Notes: generated by a model not told the origin, from the sequence alone. 64,000 nucleotides of DNA from Sulfurimonas sp. (GCA_011391635.1 JAABQD010000002.1:1-64000); one strand, 5' to 3'; counted from the first letter of the stretch, positions 36,781-46,912 are shown. Made by a program: numbers and translations.

Positions 36781-37668
36781 TTAACTTGAGAGCAAATCTC
36801 TAAGTGAAACACGAGGATTTTTTCCCTCAAGTAACTCATACACTTCTCTTGCAATTGGCAAATATAACTCTTTTTGCTTTGCTATTTCATAGAGTGCGTA
36901 CGCTGTTCCTATCCCCTCAGCAACCTCGCCCAACTCCTCGACTATCGCTTCTTTGGACTTTCCACATGCCAAACCTAAACCCACACGATAATTTCTACTC
37001 ATCGTAGAAGAAGCTGTGAGAAACAGATCTCCTGCACCGCTGAGACCTATGAAACTCTCCTCTTTAGCACCATACACTTTGCCAAATCGCAGCATCTCCA
37101 CCAGACCTCTTGAGATAAGAGCCGCCGCCGCATTTTTTCCAAGAGAGAGACCTTCACATATCCCTGCTGCTATGGCTATCACATTTTTATAGGCACCTGC
37201 AACCTCTGCACCAATTACATCTGTAGAAGTGTATGTTTTGATAAAATCAGGGAAAAAAGAGGCGAACTCTTTGCTCAACTCCTCATTATGAGAATTGACA
37301 ACCAATGCCGTAGGAAGTGACTCTAGCACTTCACTTGCAAACGATGGACCAGAGAGAAATGCAATGTTGGCATGTGGAATGTATTGCTCATAAATTTCAT
37401 TGAGAAATCTTCCACTTACTGCTTCTATTCCCTTAGAAGCAACAAGGATTTTTTGATTTTTAAAGACAAAATTTTCTTCAAGCCAAGTAGAAATTTGTTG
37501 CGTTGAGATAGAAATAACCAGATATTCACACTCCAAAATCTTCTCTAAAGAGACAAAATTTGGTATCTCTCTAGGCGTTCTTGAGTGGATAAAGACTTGA
37601 TTATTTTTTGAAAAAGCGTACGCCAGAGCCAAGCCCCATTTACCTGCTCCAATTACACCAATTGACAT
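36781..37668 (-). CDS. gpsA: Glycerol-3-phosphate dehydrogenase [NAD(P)+]
   Basis: Makes sn-glycerol 3-phosphate for phospholipids. It has an N-terminal Rossmann motif (IGVIGAGKWGLALA), catalytic Lys in GAEVAGAYKNVIAIAAGI and FIGLSGAGDLFLT. Length 295 is slightly short but normal for this phylum. Its start overlaps the upstream RCK gene by 29 bases. Dispersed-motif cores occur at 36962 (LACGK) and 37369 (PHAN). Confidence 0.95.
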   Translation of the reverse strand: MSIGVIGAGKWGLALAYAFSKNNQVFIHSRTPREIPNFVSLEKILECEYLVISISTQQISTWLEENFVFKNQKILVASKGIEAVSGRFLNEIYEQYIPHANIAFLSGPSFASEVLESLPTALVVNSHNEELSKEFASFFPDFIKTYTSTDVIGAEVAGAYKNVIAIAAGICEGLSLGKNAAAALISRGLVEMLRFGKVYGAKEESFIGLSGAGDLFLTASSTMSRNYRVGLGLACGKSKEAIVEELGEVAEGIGTAYALYEIAKQKELYLPIAREVYELLEGKNPRVSLRDLLSS

Positions 37669-38368
37669 CGCATCGTCCTCCTACCACTTTTTCAAAATCG
37701 CTTATACAAGTCTCATATCCTACGATAACAAACATATCACCCTCTTTGATAGTATGGTGTCTTATTTTTGAAGAGTAGATAAAATCACTACTCGTATCTT
37801 CATGGACAATAGCCAAAGGGATTACCCCAAATTTATATTTCCAATCAATTTGAGAAATCTCTTTGCCAAGATAATCATTGGAAGCATTGAGCTTAATTTG
37901 TGTTATTTTCAACTCTCCGCTGTCAAACAAAATACTATGAAAAACTTCTTTTACAATCGGCTTTTCCAACATTTCAGAAATCATCTCTGCTGTTGTTTGA
38001 ACCAAAGGAATAACCCTATTTGCTCCTGCCATTTGGAGTTTATTTGCAGTCTCTTTGTTATTTGAGAGTGCAATGATGTGAAGCTGACTAAAAAGAGAAC
38101 GCAAGGATATAGTCAAAAAGATGTTTTCTGCATTATCTTCTAAGACACAAAAAGCTATAGAATTTTCAAAATCAACATTTTCACTGACACCTTCCCAGTG
38201 ATCACTCAAATCAAAACTTCGTATCTCAAAGTTGGATCTGTTGTTGAGACTATCCTGTTCACGATGTAAGCTATAAATAACTACTTCATCATACTTATCA
38301 CGAATATTATTCCCGATTTCTAACGCATAATCGTTGTAGCCAAAAATTAAAGCCATTTTAGTTTTCAT
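37640..38368 (-). CDS. TrkA-like RCK domain protein
   Basis: 242 residues. An N-terminal nucleotide-binding RCK_N fold (MALIFGYNDYALEIGNNI) and an RCK_C domain (about 150-235) make it a regulatory subunit for K+ transport. It overlaps the channel gene by 4 bases, so it probably gates that channel or a partner transporter. There is no membrane segment. Confidence 0.85.
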   Translation of the reverse strand: MKTKMALIFGYNDYALEIGNNIRDKYDEVVIYSLHREQDSLNNRSNFEIRSFDLSDHWEGVSENVDFENSIAFCVLEDNAENIFLTISLRSLFSQLHIIALSNNKETANKLQMAGANRVIPLVQTTAEMISEMLEKPIVKEVFHSILFDSGELKITQIKLNASNDYLGKEISQIDWKYKFGVIPLAIVHEDTSSDFIYSSKIRHHTIKEGDMFVIVGYETCISDFEKVVGGRCDVNWCNWSR

Positions 38369-39930
38369 GATTTAATCTTCTTATGTAAATATTTTTCAAA
38401 CTCTTTAATAAAGATGATTTTGCCAATAACAAGCAGATAATCCCCACTCTCAAGTGTAGTTTCATCAATCGGATTGAAGAAAAATCTTTTTTTATCTTTT
38501 TTATAAATTCCAAGCAATACAACTCTAAATTTTGTATTGTTCAACTCTTTGACATAGACAATTTTTTGACTCATCCTGTCATCTACTAAAATCTCTTCGA
38601 TATTAACACCATAATAGTCATTTCGAAGAGCATGAATGACCTCAAAAGCAACTGGTCGCCCAATGAGTTCCTTGGAAATCATACCCACCAAACCTTTTGG
38701 ATAGAGAATCTCATTGACACCTGCAAAAGAGAGTTTTTTTCTATTTGTATCATCCATCAAAAGTGAAACAATATTAACATCTTTATTTATAGATCGAATC
38801 GTCAGTGTAGTGTAAACATTCTCAACATCACTCTCTCGCAAACACAGTACAGATTTGACTTGCGTACCAAGCTCGATACCAATTTTTTTATAACTTTGTG
38901 TATCCCCTGGATCATAATTAAGAGCAACAAGACCATCTCTTTTGGCATGTGCAATGCGATGTTCATCCTCATCTAAAACAATCACGGTTGTCATAGAATG
39001 TGCCAATTTTTTTGCAACCTCTTGAGCAACATGCTCATAACCACAGATGAGATAAAATTTTTTGAGTTTTCTAATATCTTCAATGATTTTAGTCTCTTTA
39101 ATCTCATCGAGTTTTTCAGTAAATGCAGAAACAACGATAGAAGTTGTAAATGCCAAAACAGAAACCCCAGCAATAATAACAAACATAGCAACAATACGCC
39201 CCTCAGTTGTAACCGCTGTAACATCGCCATAACCAACTGTGGAGATAGTCACTATAGACCAGTAGAGTGCATCAAAAAGCGTATTGACAGGAGAGTCAGG
39301 ATTGTTTGCTTCCATAACATACACTAAAACAGAAGAGACAAACACAACAATAGATGCAAACATCAAAAGCATTATAAATTCAAATTTTTTCGTAGATAAG
39401 ACAGAAGAAAATGTTTGAAAACTTGTAGCGTATCTAAAGAGTTTGAAGACTCTAAAGAGAACAAAAAGACGAAGAAGTCTCAACTCATGGAAGAAAGGTA
39501 AAATTGCAAGTAAATCGATGATTGCTTTAAAAGAAAATATAAAACTTAGCTTTGCTTTTATCACTTTTAAGATTGCTCGAGAGAGAGAAAACTCTCGCCC
39601 AAGCATCGTATCATGTTCACTCTTTGCAATAATAATCTCACAAACACTACTGCTTATCCAAAATCTCAGTATATATTCGATAAAAAAGATGATGGAAATA
39701 ACATAAATGTTAAAAAATTTGATGTATTGAGGAACTTCATGCTTCACTTCAGCAATCAAAATAAATACACTCAAAAATATGAGTATGATCATTAAAAAAT
39801 CAAAAAACTTTTTGTACTTAAATCTATTGTTTTCTAAAAGGTCGTAAAAAAATCGCTTCTTATGTTGATACGCATCCGAAGTATGGATAAAATAAGCTAT
39901 GTCAACAATAAGACGAGCAAAAAAATTCAT
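38365..39930 (-). CDS. Voltage-gated-type K+ channel with RCK domain
   Basis: 521 residues with six transmembrane helices. S4 is Arg-rich (RLLRLFVLFRVFKLFRYA), the pore holds TISTVGYGDVTAV, and a C-terminal RCK_N (FYLICGYEHVAQEVAKKL) and RCK_C follow. It is a Kch/Kv-like potassium channel. The start is 1 base after gatB. A variant of the dispersed motif (GGCATGTGCAA) is at 38943. Confidence 0.92.
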   Translation of the reverse strand: MNFFARLIVDIAYFIHTSDAYQHKKRFFYDLLENNRFKYKKFFDFLMIILIFLSVFILIAEVKHEVPQYIKFFNIYVISIIFFIEYILRFWISSSVCEIIIAKSEHDTMLGREFSLSRAILKVIKAKLSFIFSFKAIIDLLAILPFFHELRLLRLFVLFRVFKLFRYATSFQTFSSVLSTKKFEFIMLLMFASIVVFVSSVLVYVMEANNPDSPVNTLFDALYWSIVTISTVGYGDVTAVTTEGRIVAMFVIIAGVSVLAFTTSIVVSAFTEKLDEIKETKIIEDIRKLKKFYLICGYEHVAQEVAKKLAHSMTTVIVLDEDEHRIAHAKRDGLVALNYDPGDTQSYKKIGIELGTQVKSVLCLRESDVENVYTTLTIRSINKDVNIVSLLMDDTNRKKLSFAGVNEILYPKGLVGMISKELIGRPVAFEVIHALRNDYYGVNIEEILVDDRMSQKIVYVKELNNTKFRVVLLGIYKKDKKRFFFNPIDETTLESGDYLLVIGKIIFIKEFEKYLHKKIKS

Positions 39931-39931
39931 A

Positions 39932-41356
39932 TTAGCCTAGTTTCGCTTTTAAGAGTTCATTCACAGTTTGCGGATTCGCACTCCCTTTGGACTCTTTCAT
40001 AACCTGCCCTACAAAGAAGCCAAAAAGTTTATCTTTTCCACTTCTGTACTCCTCAGCTTTATCCCCATTTGCAGCGATAACAGCATCACAAATCGCTTCA
40101 ATCGCACCTGTGTCGCTTACTTGTTTGAGTCCTAGTTTCTCGATAACGCTATCGACATCCGTATCATTTTCCATCAAATAATCAAGGACATCTTTTGCCG
40201 CTTTTCCACTGATTGTGCCATCTTCGATGCGTTTGACTAAAAAGCCAAGCTTCTGTGCATCCACTGGCGAATTTGAGATATTCATCTCACCTTTGAGACG
40301 CCCTTGAAGTTCAGTCGTGAGCCATGTTAAAGCATTTTTAGCACTGATTCCACATGCCATCATCGCTTCAAAAAAGTGTGCCATCTCTACTGAAGAGGTA
40401 AGAACACTCGCACTGTACTCATTCATGCCATACTCGCTTACAAATCGAGCCATTTTTTGGTCTGGAAGCTCAGGAATCACGCTAAATTGCTCCAACATCG
40501 CATCAGTAACTACAGCTTTAAGTAAATCCGGCTCTGGAAAATAGCGATAATCCGCCGCTTCCTCTTTTCCACGCATAGAACGCGTTTCTTGTTTAGTTTG
40601 GTCAAAAAGTCTCGTTTCTTGAACTATCTCTTTATCGTACACACCATCTTCCCACGCTTCACACTGACGAGCTACTTCAAGCTCGATAGCTTTTTGGATG
40701 AACTTAAAGGAGTTGATATTTTTTATCTCTACACGCGTATAAAGTTTTTCATCCCCTTTTGGACGGATAGAGACATTCACATCCACACGGAATGAACCCT
40801 CTTGCATATTTGCATCGCCGATATCAAGATAACGGATGATAGAGTGAAGTTTTTTGAGGTACAAAATCGCCTCATCCGCACTTCGCATATCAGGCTCAGA
40901 AACTATCTCCAAAAGAGGTGTTCCAGCACGGTTTAAATCCACTTTGGAGATATCGCCATCATGGATATTTTTTCCCGCATCCGCCTCAATGTGTGCACGA
41001 TTAATACGGATAGTTTTATGTGAACCATCTTCAAAATCGATACGAAGTTTTCCATGCTCCACTATCGGAGTATAAAGCTGAGTGATTTGATATGCCGATG
41101 GGCTATCAGGATAGAAGTAAGACTTTCTATCAAAATAAGATGTTTGATTGATTGTCGCTTCAATTGCACGACCAAGCATAATAGATTTGTGTAAAACTTC
41201 TTTATTGAGAACAGGCAAAGCCCCTGGAAGAGCTAAACAAGTCGGACAAGTATTTGTATTTTGTTTGTGATTAAAACTCGTAGCACACGAGCAAAAAAGT
41301 TTAGTTTTTGTATTGAGTTGCACATGGACTTCAAGTCCTATAACTGTTTCAAACAT
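39932..41356 (-). CDS. gatB: Asp/Glu-tRNA(Asn/Gln) amidotransferase subunit B
   Basis: Subunit of the GatCAB complex that converts Glu-tRNA(Gln) and Asp-tRNA(Asn). The N-terminus [22 protein letters not shown], a zinc motif with [24 protein letters not shown] and [10 protein letters not shown] are diagnostic. The YqeY-like C-terminal tail domain is present. Length 474 is standard. A dispersed motif is at 40350. Confidence 0.97.
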   Translation of the reverse strand: MFETVIGLEVHVQLNTKTKLFCSCATSFNHKQNTNTCPTCLALPGALPVLNKEVLHKSIMLGRAIEATINQTSYFDRKSYFYPDSPSAYQITQLYTPIVEHGKLRIDFEDGSHKTIRINRAHIEADAGKNIHDGDISKVDLNRAGTPLLEIVSEPDMRSADEAILYLKKLHSIIRYLDIGDANMQEGSFRVDVNVSIRPKGDEKLYTRVEIKNINSFKFIQKAIELEVARQCEAWEDGVYDKEIVQETRLFDQTKQETRSMRGKEEAADYRYFPEPDLLKAVVTDAMLEQFSVIPELPDQKMARFVSEYGMNEYSASVLTSSVEMAHFFEAMMACGISAKNALTWLTTELQGRLKGEMNISNSPVDAQKLGFLVKRIEDGTISGKAAKDVLDYLMENDTDVDSVIEKLGLKQVSDTGAIEAICDAVIAANGDKAEEYRSGKDKLFGFFVGQVMKESKGSANPQTVNELLKAKLG

Positions 41357-41447
41357 AAGTTTCCTTGAATTAAAATTTATAATATAAGAGGTGGATTCTA
41401 TCTAATTAAAGCTTTCAACTCTCATAAGTAGATGTTCAGTTTTATAT

Positions 41448-44400
41448 TCACAGTCTATTTTTAAAAACTATTTTACAAAGTGAATGACGAATGTTTTTAC
41501 TATTTTGTGAATCATACCAAACAACAACATATTTAAGTGTAACTCCATCGACAACATAACCATTAACAAACTTTTCTTCTAGTTTTTCCTGAAAAGATGC
41601 TGAAAATGTAGATATTATCCTCCCCTTATGAACTATACAATAGTTTTTAAAATTAGGTCGCTTCTCTATCTGCAATTCATCTGAAGCAATAAAATCATTA
41701 TTTTTATAATGTCTATCAACATCAAAGCCAAGACTAATGTCAGACAAACTCATCTCATGTGTAAAAATTTTGTTTTCTAAAAGATAATTTTTCGTATATA
41801 AAAAATATTTTGCATACGGTTTTTTATTTTTTAGCTCATTCCCAACTCTTAAAATATGAAGTTCATTTTTTGCTCTGGTCATGCCAACATAATATAATCT
41901 TTTTTTCTCATCAGATGATGGATTCTCACTCACCAAAAGAAAAACTTTATCAAACTCCATCCCTTTAGATTTATGGATTGTTGACACAATTATACTTTTG
42001 TGATAACTTTGAAAATCTTCTAACTTAATCTCATAGATATAAGATTCCCACTGTGAAATATAATAAGTTTCACTTTCACTCAAAAACTTCTCTATTATTT
42101 TTTCCAAAAGTTTTAAATTTGATGACTTTTTATATCTATCTTGTATGATTTTAAGTGCATCATTAAAATACTTTTCTTTATACGAATTCTCATCTAGTAA
42201 AAAACTATTGAGTACATGACCAAATTCGACAAGTTCTACAATATTTTTTAACTCAAATTTTTCTCTTTCTATAATATATTTAGCTTCAATACCATTTTCT
42301 ATAAGTAGTGAGTATATCTGCATTACCTCATCATTTGTGTATGTAAGTATCGCTATATTTTCATATATTTCTTCTTGTTTTATTAAATCTATTACAGCAG
42401 GAACTAAACTTTGAGCATATGGGTATGAGTGAACTTCAACACTACCGCGTTTTGATGAATTAGCGTAAAGCTTGTGTGTTTTATATCTTTTTTTTATCAT
42501 GCCAGCGAAATCATTGGAGTACTCAACTATATCCGTATTACTCCTAAAATTACATAGCAGTTCATACTGTTTAAAAGACATCTCGTTCTCTTCGTTTTGA
42601 GCGAATTCTTCTCTAAATTTATCTATATATGTAACACTTGCACCTGCATGCTCATTGATGCACTGATCATCATCTCCAACAGCAATAATCTTCAACTCTT
42701 CATTACTAGCTTTATATATAGCTTTTAGAAGTTCAAAACTATTTTCATTTACATCTTGAAACTCATCCAAAACGAGGACGGTGATATGTGGAAGAGCTAT
42801 ATCTCCATCATTTATCTGCTTTGTTGCCTCTTCTATAGCTTTATTTAATATATCCTCATCGCCGTTTTTTGCTACTCGAGCTATCAGCTTTAAAGCAAAA
42901 GAGTGAAATGTTTGAATCTCTATGTCATACGATAATGCACCTATTAGATTATTTAATCTACTTTTAAACTCCCATCTTGCTGTCTTTGAAAATGTAAGCA
43001 TCATAAATTGTTCAGGTTTTATATCTTCAGTCAATATAAGAGAAGCTATCTTATGCACTAAAACTTTTGTTTTTCCACTTCCTGGTCCTGCTAAAATCAT
43101 CATTGCTTTAGTTTTTTTATCTTCTATTATCTCTCTTTGCTCGTCTGACATCTCTTCAAAAAGTTTCTTAAACCTTTTTTTTGTTATAGGTTGAGAAAGT
43201 TGCTCTTTTAAAAGATTATATTGTTTTTTAAATTTGTCATAAGGCAATGTAAAATAATCTTTTAAAAAAAGTATCGCTTTATAGTCATCATTTTGCAATC
43301 TTTTTGCATACTCTCCCATAATATGGATAGATTCTATCTTTGTTTTGTAATGCTCCGCTAATCTATTTTTATATTCAACTAATGTATATTTTTTATTGCC
43401 TGATGCTTTTTCTTCCTTATAAATACTCATAGGGGAATAACTAATAAATCTGCCATTTAAAAGCTCTAAAATATTTAGATGATGAAGATATAACAAAGTT
43501 CTATCTATCTCTTTAATAGATATTTTTTTGTCTAATTTATCGTATAAGTCTTTTAAAGAAAATTCTATTGTCTCTTTTTTTCTAGGTTCAATATTATCTG
43601 TAAAAATAGCTATAAGCTTATTTGCTATTGTGTGCTTGGTCAATATTAATTCTTTAATGTTATTACTATTTTCAAATTTAAAATACCACAAGTTTTGTTC
43701 TCTATTTGTTCTTTTAAACATAAAATTAGATTTATCTTTCCAGTTTTTTATTATTGATTTTATTAACTCAATACTGTTTTTAGTTATAACTTTTTTGCTA
43801 TGAAGATATTCATTCAACTCTCGCATAGATATTTGTGAGTTCATTAGAGAATCCATATAATCAAAGAGCAAGAGTTCTATAGTCTGCACATTTTTAAATT
43901 CATTTACAGCTGTTTTATCTATTTCCAAACTTAAATCTTTACTATTTCCTAAAATATTCATCTCTTTTAGTTGATTAATACTCAGTGAAATATCATGCTT
44001 TTCATATCCAAGTATGTATGCGAGTTCATCTACTTGTATTGATTTTATCTTACCTCTTCCTATAATACTTTGTAAAACTAATGTCAATTTTTGTTTTTCT
44101 TCACTGTTATAACTAGAGTTATTTAAATTTTTGTGAAACTCTTCCATACAATTAGAAGCGATAGAGTCAGCAAAAAAGTTTGTTTTATTCCTCTTTCTGC
44201 TTATATACTTTTCTCTCTCTAACTCAAGCAAAATGGTCTTTACCTTTGTACTATAATCCAAAGAGCTGTCTTCTACATCCCAACCTGCTTCTTTTGCTAA
44301 CTCAAAAGCTGTTTTATTTACTACATTATTTTTTGAATTTTTTATAACTCTTAGTATAGAATTAATCTCACTAGCAGTAAGTTTAGAACGATTTAAAGAG

Positions 44401-46289
44401 ATAAAATGTTTATCTAAATCATTTTCATCAAAAAGTATTGGGCAGTAAGCGTTTAGGTCTTTATTTCTAGCACCTCTTCCCGCTTCTTGTGCATAACTTT
44501 CTAGAGAATCAGATACCTCATAATGTATGACATTCATAATATTTGATTTATCTACCCCCATGCCAAACGCTGTAGTCGCTACTATAATGTCAATCTTGTC
44601 CTCTAAATAATCCTTAAGTATATTCATCTTCTCTCCAGATTCTATCTTAGAGTGAAATGATTTGACATTTTTTTCTGTATCTAGTGATAACTGTTCAGCA
44701 ATTTTATCGCACTCTTTTGTAGATGATGGAATATATATTAATGTTGAACCATCATGTTCATTTAGTATTTGTAATAAATCTTTATATTTATTTTTGCTTT
44801 GAGATTCTATAGATTTATATGTTAAATTTTTTCTCTCTGGAACTGCAAAATACTTATCAAGTTTTATGTCTAAACCATCTAAAAAAAACTTCTCAATATC
44901 ATCTATAACACTAGGTTTAGCTGTTGCTGTAAAACAAGATATAGGAATACTGTCTTGAAAAGGCTTAGCCTCTATAAGTTCCTTGATATATTCACAAATA
45001 TAGTAATAATCTTGTCTAAAATCATTCCCCCAAGTAGATAAGCAGTGTACTTCATCTATAACAAATCTTTCTATTAGTCTATTTTTTAAAATTGCAAAAA
45101 TTGAGTTCGAACGAAGAGATTCAGGAGCAATATATAAAATATCCGCTTCTCCATTTATAACAAGTTCTATAGCTTCACTTCGTTCTAGGGGGCTTAAAAA
45201 TCCACTTATAGCGACTGCTTTATAGTTAGCAACATTAGCATTAAAACTCTTTATATGGTCCTCTATCAGTGCTTGAAGAGGAGAGATAACAACTGTGAGA
45301 GATTTATAAGAAGAAGATTTATAAATTGCTGGTAACCAAAAAGTAAATGTTTTACCTCCACCTGTTGGTAATATGCACAAAAAGGAATCATCTCGTAATG
45401 AAGCTTCTACTATCTCCCTTTGAGAAATAGTAGGACTATCAAGAATACTAGCATTTAATCTAGGAAATTCATTAAATTCATCAAATCCAAATACTTCCTT
45501 TGAAAACTCACTTAAATTATCATTCGCTATATCAATATCAAAGCATAACTTTTTTTGGATATTGACTATATTTGGATAATCAAACAGTACTTTTGGTGGA
45601 TGTGATTTTATCTCAATATGTGGCGTTAATAAAGCAAGTATATATACTAATTCTACAGGATTAGATTCAATTAGTTCTTTTAAATAATCTTTATTTACAA
45701 TTCTCTTTTGATGTGTATCTAAAATCAAATCATATATATTTATTTTTTCTAAAATAGATAGTTTTAAACTCTTTGTTAGATATATGAAAAAACCCTTAAA
45801 ATACAATTCATCCTTGAGTAGTGAATAAAATAAATTTTGAGTATCAGATTCTAAAGACTTAAACTTATCTTCGAGTTTCATAAAAAGTTTCAAAGTAATT
45901 ATAGAATCTTCTACTGGATTATTTTTAAAATCATCTTCACTTTTGTAATTCTTTGGTAAGCTATGGTGAGTTTTTTCATTAAACAATAACAAAGACAAGG
46001 GTAAAGTATCTATAATATTGTACTTTTCAAGATAGTTACTTAATGAAGTATCTTTTAATTTTTCTAAATCAAAATTGATAAAATTATGCCCTGCTATAAA
46101 ATCTGATTTGATAGAAGATATAAAATCTATACTTTGAGAAATAGAAGATGTTCTAAGCTCTCTATCTTTATAAATAAATCCTAACTCATGTATTATATTT
46201 TTAGTTTTACTTACTTCTATATCACAAAATATAATATTTGTATTTTTAGAATAATCACTTAGTAGAATGTCTATCTTCTCTGCATTCAT
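41448..46289 (-). CDS. Giant exonuclease-RecQ-UvrD fusion helicase
   Basis: 1613 residues in one uninterrupted frame. Residues 1-150 are a DEDD-type 3'-5' exonuclease fold (FCDIEVS, FIAGHNFINFDLE, PVEDS). RecQ-like helicase: Walker A PTGGGKT near 310, DEVH near 412, and motif VI region AYAQEAGRGARNKD in variant form (ESYAQEAGRGARNKD). A middle region of about 400 residues is unassigned. UvrD-like helicase: Walker A AGPGSGKT near 1065, DEFQDVNENS, GDDDQCINEH, and STIHKSKGMEFDKVF near 1440, with VGMTRAKNELHI. The C-terminal part is a small folded domain. The start codon overlaps the stop of a decayed nucleotidyltransferase (TAATG). The 4.8-kb gene is AT-rich and has no dispersed motif, which suggests acquisition. 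A role in repair or phage defence is inference. Confidence 0.92.
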   Translation of the reverse strand: MNAEKIDILLSDYSKNTNIIFCDIEVSKTKNIIHELGFIYKDRELRTSSISQSIDFISSIKSDFIAGHNFINFDLEKLKDTSLSNYLEKYNIIDTLPLSLLLFNEKTHHSLPKNYKSEDDFKNNPVEDSIITLKLFMKLEDKFKSLESDTQNLFYSLLKDELYFKGFFIYLTKSLKLSILEKINIYDLILDTHQKRIVNKDYLKELIESNPVELVYILALLTPHIEIKSHPPKVLFDYPNIVNIQKKLCFDIDIANDNLSEFSKEVFGFDEFNEFPRLNASILDSPTISQREIVEASLRDDSFLCILPTGGGKTFTFWLPAIYKSSSYKSLTVVISPLQALIEDHIKSFNANVANYKAVAISGFLSPLERSEAIELVINGEADILYIAPESLRSNSIFAILKNRLIERFVIDEVHCLSTWGNDFRQDYYYICEYIKELIEAKPFQDSIPISCFTATAKPSVIDDIEKFFLDGLDIKLDKYFAVPERKNLTYKSIESQSKNKYKDLLQILNEHDGSTLIYIPSSTKECDKIAEQLSLDTEKNVKSFHSKIESGEKMNILKDYLEDKIDIIVATTAFGMGVDKSNIMNVIHYEVSDSLESYAQEAGRGARNKDLNAYCPILFDENDLDKHFISLNRSKLTASEINSILRVIKNSKNNVVNKTAFELAKEAGWDVEDSSLDYSTKVKTILLELEREKYISRKRNKTNFFADSIASNCMEEFHKNLNNSSYNSEEKQKLTLVLQSIIGRGKIKSIQVDELAYILGYEKHDISLSINQLKEMNILGNSKDLSLEIDKTAVNEFKNVQTIELLLFDYMDSLMNSQISMRELNEYLHSKKVITKNSIELIKSIIKNWKDKSNFMFKRTNREQNLWYFKFENSNNIKELILTKHTIANKLIAIFTDNIEPRKKETIEFSLKDLYDKLDKKISIKEIDRTLLYLHHLNILELLNGRFISYSPMSIYKEEKASGNKKYTLVEYKNRLAEHYKTKIESIHIMGEYAKRLQNDDYKAILFLKDYFTLPYDKFKKQYNLLKEQLSQPITKKRFKKLFEEMSDEQREIIEDKKTKAMMILAGPGSGKTKVLVHKIASLILTEDIKPEQFMMLTFSKTARWEFKSRLNNLIGALSYDIEIQTFHSFALKLIARVAKNGDEDILNKAIEEATKQINDGDIALPHITVLVLDEFQDVNENSFELLKAIYKASNEELKIIAVGDDDQCINEHAGASVTYIDKFREEFAQNEENEMSFKQYELLCNFRSNTDIVEYSNDFAGMIKKRYKTHKLYANSSKRGSVEVHSYPYAQSLVPAVIDLIKQEEIYENIAILTYTNDEVMQIYSLLIENGIEAKYIIEREKFELKNIVELVEFGHVLNSFLLDENSYKEKYFNDALKIIQDRYKKSSNLKLLEKIIEKFLSESETYYISQWESYIYEIKLEDFQSYHKSIIVSTIHKSKGMEFDKVFLLVSENPSSDEKKRLYYVGMTRAKNELHILRVGNELKNKKPYAKYFLYTKNYLLENKIFTHEMSLSDISLGFDVDRHYKNNDFIASDELQIEKRPNFKNYCIVHKGRIISTFSASFQEKLEEKFVNGYVVDGVTLKYVVVWYDSQNSKNIRHSLCKIVFKNRL

Positions 46290-46465
46290 TAAATTAAATT
46301 TCTATTTATATAGGTTTTTAAAGTACTATATATTTTATATAAATCTATATTGCCACTTTTTTTTGTATCATCGACCCTACTTCCAAACAGATAAAGCTTG
46401 GCATGTGGAAAGAAGGAAGTAAAGTGTTTTATAATAGTGTTTTGTTCAAATTCTGTTAGTCTCAT
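46289..46465 (-). pseudogene. Truncated MNT-type nucleotidyltransferase
   Basis: A 58-codon frame beginning MRLTEFEQNTIIKHF. LYLFGSRVDDTKKSGNIDL resembles the GSx(n)DxD active site of minimal nucleotidyltransferases, but the first Asp of GDIDL has become Asn, and the protein ends soon after, about half the usual length. Its stop overlaps the helicase ATG. It looks like the head of an MntA-like antitoxin gene cut off by insertion of the helicase. The dispersed motif lies within it at 46400. Confidence 0.65.
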
Positions 46466-46501
46466 GCAACGATTCTACATAAAATTTAATTATATAAAGC
46501 T

Positions 46502-46514
46502 TTGGCATGTGGAA
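46502..46514. repeat. Dispersed-motif copy just downstream of the 46520 gene
   Basis: A full 13-base copy, TTGGCATGTGGAA, in the gap after the minus-strand gene ending at 46520 and before the nucleotidyltransferase remnant. It is unpaired here, although another copy in the same orientation lies about 100 bases to the left at 46398-46410. Confidence 0.8.
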
Positions 46515-46519
46515 CTTTT

Positions 46520-46912
46520 TTACTCTTCATCTATGAGTATCACTTTAATATTGTATATTTTTGCGACTGCGTTCAGTCTGCTTATAAACTTCTCATCTCC
46601 TGCTCCTGCGATAAGCCCGACAGCTGGTTTTTTACCGCTCATCTGTGCGTAGTAGAGAGCTTGACCAATTCCTTCCGCCCATTTTTTGGCAAAATCTACT
46701 TCGATTGCGTACTCTGAGGTAAGGCAGTCGATTCTGGCTTTGTCTTCTAGGACAACTTCCATCGTACCGCCGAGTGCATTGCACATTTTGGTCTGGTAAT
46801 ATTTTTCATTGTGGTTTGCAATAGAGAGTTTTTGGGATGTGATATCCTCTTCAAAAAGAAAGTAAAACAGAGCGACAATAAGGGAAAATAGAATGGAAAC
46901 TATTTTTTTCAT
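46520..46912 (-). CDS. Exported or membrane-tethered protein with PD-(D/E)XK-like core
   Basis: 130 residues. One N-terminal hydrophobic segment (IVSILFSLIVALFYFLF) is followed by a compact domain with E52, D62, E71, D73 and K76 in ARIDCLTSEYAIEVDFAKKW and a helix IGQALYYAQ. This order (D, then ExD and K, then Gln) resembles restriction-endonuclease-like folds. If so, it is an unusual periplasmic nuclease or nuclease-like protein. It lies 5 bases after the 46918 gene. Confidence 0.7.
   Translation of the reverse strand: MKKIVSILFSLIVALFYFLFEEDITSQKLSIANHNEKYYQTKMCNALGGTMEVVLEDKARIDCLTSEYAIEVDFAKKWAEGIGQALYYAQMSGKKPAVGLIAGAGDEKFISRLNAVAKIYNIKVILIDEE

Noticed and set aside
41448-46289. Two helicase genes joined by a sequencing or assembly error
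   Set aside because: The frame is open for 4.8 kb with a continuous, protein-like linker of about 400 residues and no duplicated flanks; I see no sign of a join, though re-sequencing would settle it.
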